Positions 44,692 to 45,139 of a DNA stretch of 45,139 nt are shown here, one piece after another. The position numbers and the translations under genes were made by a program. Within the stretch, counting starts at the first letter, position 1. Each line of letters begins with the position of its first letter. The DNA comes from Nitrospiraceae bacterium (GTDB lineage: Bacteria; Nitrospirota; Thermodesulfovibrionia; Thermodesulfovibrionales; UBA1546): contig JAJFTJ010000008.1 of the NCBI GenBank assembly GCA_021373015.1, forward strand, positions 1-45,139, in the 5' to 3' direction. The notes under the pieces are model-generated. The model did not search any database, was not told the DNA's origin, and saw only the letters and a program-made list of their open reading frames with translations.

Positions 44692-45139
44692 CTAGTTTCT
44701 TGCTTTAAAGAAAGCCGGAAGTGCGTTTGCCTCTCTGGGACCAACGGTAACTTTCCAGCCTTCGAGTTTTTCCTCGATTGCACCGCTCAATATAGCAACG
44801 TATCCTGGGATTATCAGTTCACGGTGTTTGACCATGTTTTCTACGCCGCTGTCCTTGATGAATTGAGCTATTTTTGAGGCAGTGAACTTTCCTGCTGCCC
44901 ATGCAGTCAAGACAGATAATCCTTCGCAATCCATTACAGCCAGCCAGCTTGGGGTTTTGCTGTTTTCGATCTCTCCAGAGACAATAAAATATGTGAGAGA
45001 GAAATTTGTCGTGATCGCCAGAGGCGAATCTGTCGTAGGCTCTCCGATCTTATATATCTTTTGTTCAACCTGCATCGGCACCTGAGGATCTGTATATACG
45101 TTCTGTCTTAAAGTGAACAAGGCGATGTTTTTCCATTTC
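44692..45139 (-). CDS. acsC: Corrinoid iron-sulfur protein large subunit, C-terminal part (partial)
   Basis: The frame is open to the window edge and reads KWKNIALFTLRQNVYTDPQ, then GEPTTDSPLAITTNFSLTYF and SAWLAV-like SWLAVMDCEGLSVLTAWAAG, ending in about 149 residues. This matches the C-terminal cobalamin-binding region of AcsC (also CdhE), whose corrinoid passes the methyl group to AcsB. The TTG at 45120 is not a start, since coding continues upstream. The N-terminal [4Fe-4S] motif lies outside the window. The gene ends 55 bases before acsB. Confidence 0.93.
   Translation of the reverse strand, partial: KWKNIALFTLRQNVYTDPQVPMQVEQKIYKIGEPTTDSPLAITTNFSLTYFIVSGEIENSKTPSWLAVMDCEGLSVLTAWAAGKFTASKIAQFIKDSGVENMVKHRELIIPGYVAILSGAIEEKLEGWKVTVGPREANALPAFFKARN

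Noticed and set aside
1-45139. CRISPR arrays, transposases, prophage genes or an integrase
   Set aside because: No regularly spaced repeats and no such coding sequences were seen anywhere in the window.

Overview
The window looks like a chromosomal segment of an anaerobic, AT-leaning Gram-negative bacterium. The gene content best fits a Nitrospirota lineage related to Thermodesulfovibrio. This is inferred from the acetyl-CoA synthase/CO dehydrogenase genes, the DsrC/DsrM/DsrK-type redox genes and an actin that reads like MamK. No rRNA is present, so the placement is not proven.

Layout. (1) 1-11674, + strand: the end of tuf, rpmG, tRNA-Trp, secE, nusG, rplK, rplA, an L10 leader, rplJ, rplL, rpoB and rpoC, closed by a strong terminator. 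(2) 11698-14808: a Mut7-C RNase-like gene, rho, queF, a 49-residue DRR-repeat protein too short for ordinary ORF calling, and trpF. (3) 14909-19596: the histidine genes hisG, hisC and hisB. Between hisG and hisC lies a roughly 2-kb block of unfamiliar minus-strand genes separated by integron attC-like sites, that is, a cassette cluster with no integrase in view (CALIN-type). (4) 19682-23613: a long imperfect inverted repeat, a HAD phosphatase, nadB with a palindrome on its -10 region, and pyk. (5) 23617-27602, minus: an NtrY/NtrX-like two-component system behind a DUF4390 exported protein. (6) 27691-31361: an adenosine-specific kinase-family protein, then dsrC, dsrM-like, dsrK-like and a shortened two-heme DsrJ-like lipoprotein. 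(7) 31455-33766: a PilZ-DUF4388-J-TPR protein and a MarC-family membrane protein. (8) 33787-38034, minus: scpA, a cell-wall amidase, a MamK-like actin and a membrane protein with a degenerate receiver domain inside and a SPOR domain outside. (9) 38085-45139, minus: the end of acsC, acsB, cooS and both Nfn subunits, which together form the Wood-Ljungdahl carbonyl branch and an electron-bifurcating transhydrogenase.

How they may work together. CooS/AcsB/AcsC make or split acetyl-CoA with ferredoxin, and NfnAB balances ferredoxin, NADH and NADPH. DsrMK with the small cytochrome would link membrane quinol or menaquinol to thiol/disulfide chemistry, with DsrC as the likely partner. The amidase, actin and SPOR genes could join a cytoplasmic filament to the peptidoglycan. 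The two systems most worth following are the attC-flanked cassettes inside the his cluster and the amidase/MamK-like actin/receiver-SPOR module.

No gene-free stretch exceeds about 250 bases. A recurrent feature is extended -10 promoters (TGn plus a TATAAT-like box) lying only a few bases upstream of start codons that lack a Shine-Dalgarno sequence, suggesting several leaderless mRNAs.
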